In this document: positions 8,783 to 17,099 of the stretch, in pieces
How positions within the stretch are numbered: the stretch's first letter is position 1
How the letters are laid out: each line of letters starts with the position of its first letter
Made by a program: the position numbers and the translations under genes
Notes under the pieces: generated by a model
Told to the model about the DNA's origin: nothing
Database searches by the model: none
What the model saw: the letters and a program-made list of their open reading frames with translations, nothing else
Assembly: GCA_002007745.1 (NCBI GenBank)
Contig: CP019882.1
Location: 6,039,713-6,103,712, forward strand
From: Mycolicibacterium litorale
Lineage (GTDB): Bacteria > Actinomycetota > Actinomycetes > Mycobacteriales > Mycobacteriaceae
Direction: 5' to 3'
Length of the DNA: 64,000 nucleotides

Positions 8783-9202
8783 ATGGCTGCCATGCAGAAC
8801 GATGTCGCAACGGCGATGGCGGCCGCAGCGGGCCCCTGCGCGAGAATCCCGACCGAGGACATGGCGTTCATCCGTCAGGTGCTCGACCGAGTCGGCGACA
8901 AGTGGAGCATGTTGATCATCGCCGTGCTGCAGGGCGGCGCGCTGCGCTACACCGATCTACAACGCCAAATCCCTGGCATCTCCCAGCGCATGCTCACCCA
9001 CACCCTGCGCCAACTCCAGCACGACGGTCTGATCACCCGGACCGCCTACGCCGAAGTCCCACCAAGGGTGGAGTACACCCTTGCCCCGCTCGGCCAGGGC
9101 CTCAACGACATCGTCAAGCAGCTGATCGGCTGGGCTGCTGATCACCACGACGAGATTCGCGGCAACCGCTCCCGCGCTGAGACGGCCACGTCTCAATCTT
9201 AG
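8783..9202 (+). CDS. HxlR family transcriptional regulator
   Basis: A 139-residue winged-helix protein with the family core FIRQVLDRVGDKWSMLIIAVLQGGALRYTDLQRQIPGISQRMLTHTLRQL split over residues about 30-80. The wing segment is VPPRVEYTLAPLGQGL. A cysteine in AAGPCARIP sits just before the winged helix, the position of the redox-sensing Cys in HypR/YodB-type members, which fits its divergence from a DsbA-like gene. The ribosome site GGAGGG (8775-8780) is only 2 nt from ATG 8783 and 11 nt from a second ATG at 8792, so the start is uncertain by three codons. It probably controls itself and the DsbA/NmrA pair. Confidence 0.87.
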   Translation: MAAMQNDVATAMAAAAGPCARIPTEDMAFIRQVLDRVGDKWSMLIIAVLQGGALRYTDLQRQIPGISQRMLTHTLRQLQHDGLITRTAYAEVPPRVEYTLAPLGQGLNDIVKQLIGWAADHHDEIRGNRSRAETATSQS

Positions 9203-9224
9203 AAACACTGGTATCGACAGACCG

Positions 9225-10135
9225 TCACACCTCGTCGAAGCGCCCCCATCGCGTGATTGCGTAGCTTCGGTCGCGGGGTGCGATGGTAGTCGCTCCCCGA
9301 CCGGCGAAGTGAGCGGAACATGGCGGCGCCTGCCCGGGCAGCCCTGGCGAGGACGGCGCCGCGGCTGGCCCGCGCCTGAGCGGCATCCAGGTCGAAAGCG
9401 CAGCAATCGTTGGGTCGACTTATCTGCAGCGGGGTGTGCACAAGGTCGCCGACAAATACTGCGCCGGAGCCGGTTTCGAGCCACGCCACCGACGAGCCCG
9501 GGGTGTGGCCCCGGCGCGGGTTCCAGCCGCAGGATGTCGTCGACGGCATGCTTCCCTCGCCAGATCTGCAACTGTCCGGCGTCCGCGACCGGGGCGATGC
9601 TGTCCTCGAACACGAGTCTGATGCCCTCGAAGCGCGCCTTCTCGTCGTCGGTGCGGGGCGGCCGCATCCGATCGGCGTTCTCGGGGCGAAAGTAGTCGGA
9701 ATCTGCCTCCGGAACGAGGTAGGTCGCGTTGGGGAATGTCGGCACCCATGCCCCACCGTCGAGGGTCGTGTTCCATCCCACGTGGTCGTAGTGGATGTGG
9801 GTGTTGATGACGACGTCCACGTCTGCGGGCTCGACGCCGATGTCGCCGAGCATCTGCAAAAAATTGGTGTGCAGGTGATCAAGTGCCGGAGCCTGGGGCC
9901 GTACCCGGTCGTTGCCAACGCCGGTGTCTATCAGAATAATTCGCCCGGGTATTCGCAGCACCCACGTCTGGATTGCCGCGCGGTAGGCGCGCGTCGACGG
10001 CACCCAGTGGTACGGCGCCAGATCATCGGTCCACTGGTCGGCGGGTGTGGCCGGGAACATCTCGGCCACGGATTTGACTGGCCCCACCCACTCCGGCACA
10101 CGATCCACGTCGACAGATCCAATCCGGAGGCTCAT
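9225..10135 (-). pseudogene. MBL-fold metallohydrolase with two frameshifts
   Basis: The first 200 residues read MSLRIGSVDVDRVPEWVGP... with the metal-binding motif NTHIHYDHVGWN (HxHxDH) and belong to the metallo-beta-lactamase fold of the lactonase/AttM kind. At 9507-9512 one extra base in GGGGCC breaks the frame. Removing it restores PGHTPGSSVAWL and FVGDLVHTP (the third metal His and the bridging Asp). A second shift of the same sign near 9315-9335 is needed to reach SAHFAGRGATTIAP and the expected stop at 9225. Two net insertions differ from the single deletions seen in core genes elsewhere in the window, so real decay is likely here. The start overlaps the upstream SDR remnant by 4 bp, so these genes once formed an operon. 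Confidence 0.75.
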
Positions 10136-10576
10136 AGCCCTCCCCGGAGTGTGTTATCGCACGGCCAATCAGCGGTGGTGGCGTACTTCTCCCAGTTGAC
10201 GATCAAGTCTTGGGTGACTTCGAAGAACTCGCTCTCATACGCGCCGGCCGAATTGGCGTTGGACCATACCCGGGCGGAACGCTTGCGCCAGCAGTAATGG
10301 TGCTTCGACGTTGACCGCCTGCACGGTCCGCCACCGGGATAGGTCGAAGGATTCCAGCGGCAAAGGATCGAAACTTGGCGCGCAGTGCACCAAGACATCG
10401 CAGCCGCCGCACCGATCCAAGACCTTCGCCGCCACCGCTTTGGTGGAGGTCTCCGAAGCCAGATCACACGCGAGATCTCCCGAGCGGTCGAGGACCACAG
10501 TCCGGTAACCGCGCGCCGCTAGCGACGTCACGATGGCAGAACCTATTGCGCCTGCCCCACCGGTGGCCACTGCCAC
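10132..10576 (-). pseudogene. Short-chain dehydrogenase remnant (core deleted)
   Basis: From a GTG at 10576, preceded by a purine-rich site, the frame reads VAVATGGAGAIGSAIVTSLA, the TGxxxGxG cofactor motif. It continues to VLVHCAPSFDPLPL and VQAVNVEAPLLLAQAF, the structural Asn region at about residue 95. Instead of the catalytic Ser-Tyr-Lys part, the sequence runs to an early stop at 10235. Another frame (AGAYESEFFEVTQDLIVNWEKY, ending at 10132) takes over as the tail of an unidentified protein. The likely history is an internal deletion that removed about 100-150 codons and the reading frame. The dead 3' end still overlaps the MBL start by 4 bp. Confidence 0.65.
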
Positions 10577-10620
10577 ACGTCGTCCCCCCTCTGCATCATC
10601 GGGGCCGGGCCGGCTGCTGT

Positions 10621-11747
10621 TCAGATGTTGAGGAGCCTGCGGGCATTTCCGGATCCGATCTTGGCTCGTGCGGAGTCGGGCAGGGCGGCCTGCTCGAACG
10701 CGGCGACCGCTGCGCGTGTGGACTCGTAGGGATAGTCCACGGCGAACAACACCGCGTCGGGCCCCATGATCGCCACCAGGGCTTCGATAACTTTCGCCGA
10801 CAGGATCCCACTGGTGGTGACCAGCACGTTGTCGCCGAAATATTCCGACGGCCGGCGTCGCAACGGAACAGTGGCGGTCACGGTCGCGTAGCGGGAGTCG
10901 AACCGGGACAACTGGAAGGGCAGGAATTCGCCGGCATGGCCGAGAATCAACCGAGCGTTTGGGTGACGGTCGAAGACACCCGATAACACGATTCGCATTG
11001 CGTGGCCGCCGGTTTCGGCCTGCCAGCTCCACAGCGCCCCGTACATCTCGGGATGTCCGTCTACGACATGCCAGGTGTCGGCGGGCGGCATTCCGGGATG
11101 CAAATACAGCGGCACCTGAAGTTCGTCCAGTGCCGCCCACAACGAGTCGAAGGCCGGGTCATCGAGGTATCGGCCCTGCACCTGGTCATTGACAAGCGCG
11201 CCACGTAAGCCCAGCTGCATCACCGCCCTCCGCAGCTCTTCGACAGCTTGAGCCGGATCCTGCAACGGCAGAGTGGCGAAAGCCGAGAACCGCTCCGGAT
11301 TCTGGCCAACGACACCAGCGAGGTAATCGTTGACATACCGTGCATTGGCGACCGCTCGGGCGGGCTCGGTTTCGGCCTCGATGCCCGGCACCGTCAACGA
11401 CAACACCTGCTTGGCGACGCCGCACTCGTCCATGTCGGGCAGGCGCCATCGGCTGATATCAGGCAGCCGCGCCACCACGTCGGCCGCGAATTCGGCTGTG
11501 ACGTTGACGGGCAACGGAATCGGGGCCGTCGCTCGGCCAACCCGGGTACCGCGACGGCCTCTTCGATAGCGATATAGCCCGGCATCGCTGCCCTCCTGTC
11601 GTAGCTCATCTTGGGGTCGTCCGCCGAAGCGGGCATTGGGTGGTCAATCGGTGCAGCCGCCGCATTGCGGGGCAGCGCAAGGCCTACCGCTGCGGTGAAG
11701 CTGCCACTCAGCATCGCTCTACGTGTCACCAAGGCACCATCTGCCAC
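10621..11747 (-). pseudogene. Amidohydrolase-2 family protein with Tat signal, frameshifted
   Basis: Two frames together encode one protein of about 375 residues. The first begins at GTG 11747 with MADGALVTRRAMLSGSFTAA, a twin-arginine signal peptide, and includes MPGYIAIEEAVAVPGLAE. The second carries LPVNVTAEFAADVVARLPDI, LPDMDECGVAKQVLSLT, LYLHPGMPP, LILGHAGEFLPFQLSR and FAVDYPYES, the pattern of ACMSD/resorcylate-decarboxylase type amidohydrolases. One base is missing near 11526-11537 (after AGLAE). The family decarboxylates or hydrolyses aromatic or cyclic acids. Export of such an enzyme is unusual. A TetR-type regulator is divergent. Whether the break is mutation or sequencing error is open; the decayed neighbours favour mutation. 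Confidence 0.75.
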
Positions 11748-11870
11748 GCGACCTCCCGATAACTGAACACTTGTTGCTTACTTGAGTAAACGGCTGTTCG
11801 GTTATCGATGTCAAGTAGCTGCCACCCCGGGCTACAGTGATCGGGTTCACAGCAGTTCAGAAAGGGAGAT

Positions 11871-12548
11871 GTGGCGACGCGCAGATCGACTCCCGTGGCG
11901 CGCAGGCGGAATCCGCGAGGCCAGGGACACATCCTTAAAGAACAACTTGTCGAGGTGGCAGCGACTTTGTTGGCCACCAGTGATCGACCGGAACTCCTGA
12001 CGCTGCGACAGGTTGCCAGGGCGGCGGGTATTGCGCCAGCCAGCATCTATGGGCACTTTCCCAATCTTGGTGCCCTCGTGGCGCATGTCCTATCCCTGCG
12101 CTACAGCGAACTCGCGCAGTTGATGGATGAGGCGGCCGAAGGCGCACATGGGCCACTGGCCAATTTGGTGGCACGGTGTGCGGCCTATGTGGCCTGGGCG
12201 GTTGAGCAACCGGGGAACTACCGCACGCTGTTCAGCAACCGGATGCCGACCGATGTGGTACCCGAGACAGCACATAGCGCCGGCGCGGAGATCCTTGCAT
12301 CGGTATCGGCGGCCTTGGCCGCGGTCACCGACGCCAACGGCATGCGATCCGAGGACGACCACTGGCGCGCCGGACTGCTGTTGTGGACCGCGCTGCACGG
12401 TTTGGTCAGCCTCTACAACGACCACGGCGACCTGCCTTGGCCACCTCTGAATGTCCTCACCGCCGAACTCCTTGGCCGACATACCGGAGAGCCGCCCGCA
12501 GTCATCATCACACTTCTGCCGCAGAACTGGCCCCGGGCCGCAACGTGA
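11871..12548 (+). CDS. TetR family transcriptional regulator
   Basis: A 225-residue regulator. The N-terminal DNA-binding domain reads ILKEQLVEVAATLLA, then LTLRQVARAAGIAPASIYGHFPNLGAL, the TetR helix-turn-helix. The C-terminal part (AAYVAWAVEQPGNYRTLFSNR, LLLWTALHGLVSLY) matches the WHG-type TetR ligand domain common in actinobacteria. The GTG at 11871 follows AAAGGGAG (8 nt just upstream) and gives a basic N-terminal arm (residues 1-22) typical of the group. It is divergent from the broken amidohydrolase operon and probably controlled it. The short spacer (11748-11870) holds the shared promoters. Confidence 0.88.
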   Translation: MATRRSTPVARRRNPRGQGHILKEQLVEVAATLLATSDRPELLTLRQVARAAGIAPASIYGHFPNLGALVAHVLSLRYSELAQLMDEAAEGAHGPLANLVARCAAYVAWAVEQPGNYRTLFSNRMPTDVVPETAHSAGAEILASVSAALAAVTDANGMRSEDDHWRAGLLLWTALHGLVSLYNDHGDLPWPPLNVLTAELLGRHTGEPPAVIITLLPQNWPRAAT

Positions 12549-12594
12549 TTGAGTCGGCGATCGCCTCGGCTCGGCGCTGAGCTACCGCTTACTC

Positions 12595-12835
12595 GATGCG
12601 GAGCCAGCAGATAATGACTGCCCGAAAAGTGCACCCCATCCAGAGTTAACAGGGCGAGATCGGCTTGCTTACCAACTTCAAGTGACCCGATGTCGCTGCG
12701 CCCGAGGCACGCAGACGATCTAGCCGTGGCCCAGCGCAGCACGTCCAGGTGGGTAATGGCCTGTACGCCATAGGCCTACCGGTTGAGCATGAATGCCTGC
12801 CCTGCCGCCTCGATCAAAGGTGACGCCGCCCCGGT
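12595..12835 (-). pseudogene. Remnant of an amidohydrolase/deaminase (8-oxoguanine deaminase-like), C-terminal part
   Basis: In the minus strand, YGVQAITHLDVLRWATARSS followed by ACLGRSDIGSLEVGKQADLA and GVHFSGSHY is the C-terminal end of a cytosine-deaminase/8-oxoguanine-deaminase-like amidohydrolase. A further stretch, ITGAASPLIEAAGQAFMLNR, occurs in a different frame about 40 bases upstream. The catalytic barrel with the metal-binding histidines is absent, and there are stops and frame changes. The rest of 12549-12999 shows no gene; it carries this fossil between the TetR gene and dnaB. Confidence 0.5.
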
Positions 12836-12999
12836 GATCGCTCATTGACCCGGGGGTGATGACACTGTATATCCCGGCGGCGTGGACCTCCTCCACGGCG
12901 ATGTCAACGGCGTACTCGAGCCCGAGTCCAATTGGACATCGTGTGGACGTCTCACTTGAGAAATGGACATCGAACTCGAGACGCCACCCGCTGCTCGCC

Positions 13000-14801
13000 T
13001 TACCGCGCCATGTTCGTAAACCGCGACAGATGCAGCTGATGTGCCACCGTCACCGTTCTCGTCGGTCCCGCACGGTGTTTGGCGATGATCAGATCGGCCT
13101 CGCCGCCTCGCGGGTCGTCGGTCTCGAAGGCGTCCGGCCGGTGCAGCAGGATCACCATGTCGGCGTCCTGCTCGATCGAGCCCGACTCGCGGAGATCGGC
13201 GAGCATCGGCTTCTTGTCGGTGCGTTGCTCGGGCCCGCGGTTCAGCTGACTCATCGCGACCACCGGGACTTCGAGCTCTTTCGCCAGAAGCTTTATCTGC
13301 CGGGAGAATTCGGAGACTTCCTGCTGGCGGGACTCGACCTTCTTGCCGGAGGTCATCAGCTGCAAGTAGTCGAGCACGATCAGCCGCAGTCCTGCTTTCT
13401 GGTGCAGCCGACGGGCTTTGGCGCGGATCTCCATCATCGTCAGGTTCGGTGAGTCGTCGATGTAGAGCGGCGCTTCGCTGATCTCACTCATCCGACGCGC
13501 CAGCCGCGTCCAGTCGTCGTCGGTCATCCGGCCGGAACGCATGTCGGCCAGCTTGATCTTCGCCTCAGCCGACAACAGCCGCATGACGATTTCAGACTTG
13601 CTCATTTCCAGGGAGAACACGATGCTCGGCAGCCGGTGCTTGATCGAGCAGGACCGCAAGAAATCCAGTCCCAGAGTCGAGTTGTGGGTGGGGATCATCG
13701 CCCGGCTGGCGAGATACAAGTGGTCGTGGTTGTCGACTTCCACACACCGAACTGGAACGCTTGCGATCGGCCGAACGTCGGCCACTCCGAACGCAGCGGG
13801 TGCCGGACCGCCCGCCCCGACAAGCTGTCGCGCTACGGCCGCTGTCACCACGTCGGCGTCCGCGCGCAACGTTATGGTGGTCTGGATGCCGCGAGCCGTC
13901 GGCCACTGATGCTCGGCGTCCGCGACGATCACTGTGCCGTCGGAGAATTCGACCTCGTAGCACGGTCGGCCCACCATCACCTCGGTCGCCGCGACCACCC
14001 GAGTAGGGCGCCCGTCGGCACCGATCAGGTAATCACCGACCCTGACCTCGCCCATGGTTGTCCAGCCCGTCGGCGTGGGCAGCGGCGTGTCCAAGCCCAG
14101 GGCCTTGCCCATACCGGGTCGGGCCGCCACGACGATCATCTGACCGGGATGCAGCCCGTTGGTCAGCTCGTCGAGTTCGGTGAACCCCGTCGGCACGCCC
14201 TTGGAAATGCCTCCGCTGGAGGCGATCGCGTCGATCTCGTCCATCGTCGGCTGCAGCAGGTCTTCCAGCGGCAGGAAGTCCTCAGCGGTCCGGCGCTCGG
14301 TGACGTCGTAGATCTCGGCCTGGGCACGATCGACGATCTCGTTGACGTCGGCACCCTCTGCCCGGCGTAGCCGTACTGGACAACCCGGGTGCCGGCCTCC
14401 ACCAGTCGCCGCAGCAGCGCTTTCTCGGCCACAATGCCCGCGTAGTACCCGGCGTTGGCCGCCGTCGGCACCGTCGAGATCAGCGTGTGCAGATACGGCA
14501 ACCCGCCGATGCGGCGCAGCAGCCCACGCCGGTCGAGTTCGGCGCCCACCGTGACCGCATCGGCCGGCTCACCGCGGCCGTACAGGTCCAGGATCGCGTC
14601 ATAGACGTTCTGGTGGGCGGGCCGGTAGAAGTCGCCCGGCCGCAGCCGCTCGAGCACGTCTGCGATGGCGTCCTTGGACAGCAGCATCCCGCCCAGCACC
14701 GATTGTTCGGCCGCGAGGTCCTGGGGAGGCTGACGGCCGAAATCCTCCGAAGGAGGAGGACTGTCCATCCCGGGCTGACCGAGATCGTCGACGACCGCCA
14801 T
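13000..14801 (-). CDS. dnaB: Replicative DNA helicase DnaB, interrupted by an intein (one-base frameshift in the linker)
   Basis: DnaB unwinds DNA at the replication fork. The N-terminal domain starts MAVVDDLGQPGMDSPPP and continues PQDLAAEQSVLGGMLLSKDA. The RecA-like domain includes the P-loop ARPGMGK...STLGLDF (split by the intein), LRLIVLDYLQLM and MSQLNRGPEQR. About 459 extein residues remain after splicing. At 14361-14363 a run of three C (plus strand) is one base short: adding one restores YGYAGAEGADVNEIVDRAQ and joins the two halves. Since dnaB is essential, this is most likely a sequence error. In Mtb a hypothetical gene lies between rplI and dnaB; here there is a 479-bp spacer instead. 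Confidence 0.93.
13681..14103 (-). other. Class 3 mini-intein inside the DnaB P-loop
   Basis: The insertion begins with Ala (ALGLDTPLPTPTGWTTMGEV) directly after GMGK and ends ...AMIPTHN before STLG, 141 residues in all. It has no endonuclease domain. Residue 1 is Ala rather than Cys or Ser, and the Trp-Cys-Thr triplet that defines class 3 inteins is present: W in DAEHQWPT (block B), C in VPVRCVEVDN (block F) and T in MIPTHN (block G). The +1 residue is Ser. The same site and class are known for the M. smegmatis DnaB1 intein and the mycobacteriophage Bethlehem DnaB intein. DnaB cannot bind ATP until it splices. Confidence 0.88.
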
Positions 14802-15227
14802 CGGGCTGACCCCACCTCCTCCATGTCGAACGCGGGTTCGATCCGCCGCTTAGATGTCTACCGCCAATGGCCGACAAAAATCGGCAGCCGGGAGCACGGT
14901 ACGCATCGCCGACGGCTCACGCTAGACGTTGCTGGAGCCACCGCAAATTGGACCTGTGCATCAACCTGTTAGTGGCTTGTGGACAGCTGGGGACAGTGGT
15001 GTTGAGTCGTTGGGGAGAACCTGTGGATTACTGGTCTTTTTTGCGGCGTTTGCCCAGCTGAGGGGAGAGTAATCCCCGGTCGGCACTGTGGATGGCAAGT
15101 TCATCGGCGTGTCGGGCTGGGTTGCGCTCCCGGGCGTGTTGTGTTGCCGGAGGTTATGCGCAAGGTTAACGGCCGGTTAGATTAGCTGCGGCGAGGCCGG
15201 CGCCGAGAGTTCGCCAGACAAATAGCA
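14802..15227. promoter_or_regulatory. dnaB upstream region with two DnaA-box-like sequences
   Basis: No gene was recognised in this stretch. It must hold the dnaB promoter. TGTGGACAG (14978-14986) and TGTGGATTA (15022-15030) are close to the DnaA-box consensus read on the opposite strand (TTGTCCACA, TTATCCACA). The first is identical to a sequence seen in the rpmH-dnaA spacer at the right end of the window. Function is not shown. Confidence 0.3.
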
Positions 15228-15268
15228 ATTCCCCGGGGGCGGCCACCAAGGGCCACCACCCGGGGAAT
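15228..15268 (-). terminator. Hairpin downstream of rplI
   Basis: Arms ATTCCCCGGG (15228-15237) and CCCGGGGAAT (15259-15268) form a perfect 10-bp stem with a 21-nt loop that itself holds two GGTGGCC copies. It lies 13 bp after the rplI stop, the end of the rpsF-ssb-rpsR-rplI operon. There is no clear T tract, as usual in mycobacteria. Confidence 0.6.
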
Positions 15269-15280
15269 GCACTCGAACGG

Positions 15281-15739
15281 CTAGCTCTGGGCGACTACGT
15301 CGACAGTCACGTCGACGTCGACCTCGGGGTGCAGGTGCACGCCCACGGTGTGGGCACCGGTCGCCTTGATGTGCGCCTTGGGCAGGTTCACGGTGCGCTT
15401 GTCCAGGCTCGGCCCGCCGGCCTTCTTGATGGCCGCGACGATGTCGTTGGCGGTCACCGACCCGAACAATTTGCCCGAATCGGCGGCGGTCTTCACCGGC
15501 AGCGCGATCGGCCCCAGGGCCACGATGGCGGCCTTGATCTCGTCGGCGTGCTCACGGTCACGCACCGTCTTCACGTCGCGCGCGCGGCGGATCTCGTCGG
15601 CCTGCTTCTGTGCGCCGCGCGAGGCCACGATGGCCAGCCCGCGGGGCAGCAGGTAGTTGCGTCCGTACCCGTCCTTGACCTCGACGGTGTCACCGGCATC
15701 GCCGAGGTGGTCGACCTCGGCAGTCAGGATCAGCTTCAT
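15281..15739 (-). CDS. rplI: 50S ribosomal protein L9
   Basis: A 152-residue L9. The N-terminal rRNA-binding domain starts MKLILTAEVDHLGDAGDTVEVKDGYGRNYLLPRGLA, the family signature with the NYLxPxGxA motif. The long connecting helix (RARDVKTVRDREHADEIKAA) and the C-terminal domain (KLFGSVTANDIVAAIKKA) follow, and the length is that of the family. It is the last gene of the rpsF-ssb-rpsR-rplI operon, 22 bp after rpsR, and is followed by a hairpin. The start ATG at 15739 is preceded by AAGAGAT and gives the conserved N-terminus. Confidence 0.97.
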   Translation of the reverse strand: MKLILTAEVDHLGDAGDTVEVKDGYGRNYLLPRGLAIVASRGAQKQADEIRRARDVKTVRDREHADEIKAAIVALGPIALPVKTAADSGKLFGSVTANDIVAAIKKAGGPSLDKRTVNLPKAHIKATGAHTVGVHLHPEVDVDVTVDVVAQS

Positions 15740-15761
15740 CTCTTGATACTTCCGTTCTGCT

Positions 15762-16025
15762 CTATCGGGCCGACGAGGTGAACGGCAGCAGGGCAACCTC
15801 GCGCGCGTTCTTGACGGCGATCGCGATGTCACGCTGGTGCTGCACACAGTTTCCGGTCACCCGACGAGCGCGGATCTTGCCGCGCTCACTGATGTAGGTG
15901 CGCAGGAGCGCGGTGTCTTTGTAATCGATGTTCTGCCCCTTGCCTTTCTTGGAGCAGAACACGCACTTGCGGGTCTTGACCGGCTTCTCAGGAGCCGGGC
16001 GCCGCTTCGTGGAGGACTTGGCCAT
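15762..16025 (-). CDS. rpsR: 30S ribosomal protein S18, cysteine-containing form
   Basis: An 87-residue S18, starting MAKSSTKRRPAPEKPVKTRK. The sequence keeps a CxxC pair (CVFC) and a third Cys in GNCVQHQRD, so this is the zinc-binding 'C+' paralogue. Mycobacteria also have a cysteine-free S18 used in zinc starvation, which is not in this window. DYKDTALLRTYISERGKI is the conserved core. S18 pairs with S6 on the 30S platform, which fits the operon. It lies between ssb and rplI. Confidence 0.96.
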   Translation of the reverse strand: MAKSSTKRRPAPEKPVKTRKCVFCSKKGKGQNIDYKDTALLRTYISERGKIRARRVTGNCVQHQRDIAIAVKNAREVALLPFTSSAR

Positions 16026-16085
16026 GGATCAATCTCTCTGTCATACGGCGCGCCGATGGCGCGCAAAAGGTTTTCGTTAGTTTGT

Positions 16086-16595
16086 TCAGAACGGCGGTTC
16101 GTCGTCGCTGCCGCCGAACGAACCCGACGCCGGAGCACTGCCCCACGGATCGTCGCCAGCCTCGCTGGCCGCCGGACGGGAAGACCCGCCACCGCCGCCA
16201 CCGCCGAAGCCGCCGCCTCCGCCACCACTGCGCGAGGCCTTGTTGACCTTGGCGGTGGCATACCGCAGCGACGGGCCGATCTCGTCGACCTCGACCTCGA
16301 CCACCGTGCGCTTCTCACCCTCGCGGGTTTCGAAGGACCGTTGCTTGAGCCGGCCGGTGACGATGACCCGCGAACCCCTGGTGAGGCTTTCGGCCACGTT
16401 CTCGGCCGCCTCACGCCAGATGTTGCAGCGCAGGAACAGCGCTTCGCCGTCCTTCCACTCCCCGCTCTGGCGGTCGTAGATCCGCGGCGTGGACGCCACC
16501 GTGAAGTTGGCGACGGCAGCGCCGGACGGCGTGAACCGCAGTTCGGGGTCGGCGGTCAGGTTTCCGACGACGGTGATGGTCGTGTCACCGGCCAC
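16086..16595 (-). CDS. ssb: Single-stranded DNA-binding protein
   Basis: A 169-residue SSB. The OB fold covers residues about 1-115 (AGDTTITVVGNLTADPELRF, FLRCNIWREAAENVAESL, GSRVIVTGRLKQRSFE). A glycine-rich linker (GGGGGGFGGGGGGG) leads to the acidic tip GGSDDEPPF, which docks partner proteins at the fork. The GTG start at 16595 gives the conserved start of the fold and has AGGAGGA-like bases upstream. It sits between the S6 and S18 genes, as in most bacteria. Confidence 0.96.
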   Translation of the reverse strand: MAGDTTITVVGNLTADPELRFTPSGAAVANFTVASTPRIYDRQSGEWKDGEALFLRCNIWREAAENVAESLTRGSRVIVTGRLKQRSFETREGEKRTVVEVEVDEIGPSLRYATAKVNKASRSGGGGGGFGGGGGGGSSRPAASEAGDDPWGSAPASGSFGGSDDEPPF

Positions 16596-16697
16596 AAGGT
16601 CCTCCTGGCATAGGCGGGTGGATTCACCGCGAGCCTACGGAACAGCTCGAAGGCGTGGCGCGGTTATCCACTCAGGGCTTTGCGAGTCCCGTCGGAC

Positions 16698-16988
16698 TCA
16701 GTGCTTGTCCGTCCGCATCACCTTGGTGCGCAGCACCGACTCGTTCAGGTTGAGCTGACGGTCGAGCTCGGACACGGTGGCCGGTTCGGCCTTCACGTCG
16801 ACGACGGCATAGATGCCCTCGGCGTGCTTGGCGATCTCGTACGCCAGCCGGCGCCGGCCCCAGATGTCGACCTTGTCCACGGTGCCGCCGTCAGTGCGGA
16901 CGACGTTCAGGAACGTGTCCAGAGACGGAGCTACGGTGCGCTCGTCGAGAGTGGGGTCAAGGATGACCATGATTTCGTATGGACGCAT
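16698..16988 (-). CDS. rpsF: 30S ribosomal protein S6
   Basis: A 96-residue S6, first gene of the rpsF-ssb-rpsR-rplI operon. It starts MRPYEIMVILDPTLDERTV and includes DKVDIWGRRRLAYEIAKHAEGIYAVVD split across the ferredoxin-like fold, ending in NLNESVLRTKVMR. The ATG at 16988 was chosen over an upstream in-frame start because an AGGAGGTGATGAG ribosome site lies directly upstream and the family N-terminus is MRxYE. The 109 bp upstream carries the operon promoter. Confidence 0.97.
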   Translation of the reverse strand: MRPYEIMVILDPTLDERTVAPSLDTFLNVVRTDGGTVDKVDIWGRRRLAYEIAKHAEGIYAVVDVKAEPATVSELDRQLNLNESVLRTKVMRTDKH

Positions 16989-17099
16989 GGGAACCTCATC
17001 ACCTCCTATGGTCGTTGCGGCCACGGTCGTTCCGTGGCAGGAGAGTCGCCTGCGTCGGCAACCTGCCCAGGCTACCGGAGAGCGGGCTGATCAGCGAAA

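Noticed and set aside
12931..12971. Repeated word TGGACATCG twice near 12932 and 12963
   Set aside because: Too short and without flanking inverted repeats or target duplication; not enough to call an insertion sequence remnant.
12856..13452. Plus-strand frame before and over the dnaB end
   Set aside because: Mostly antisense to dnaB and shows no family resemblance.
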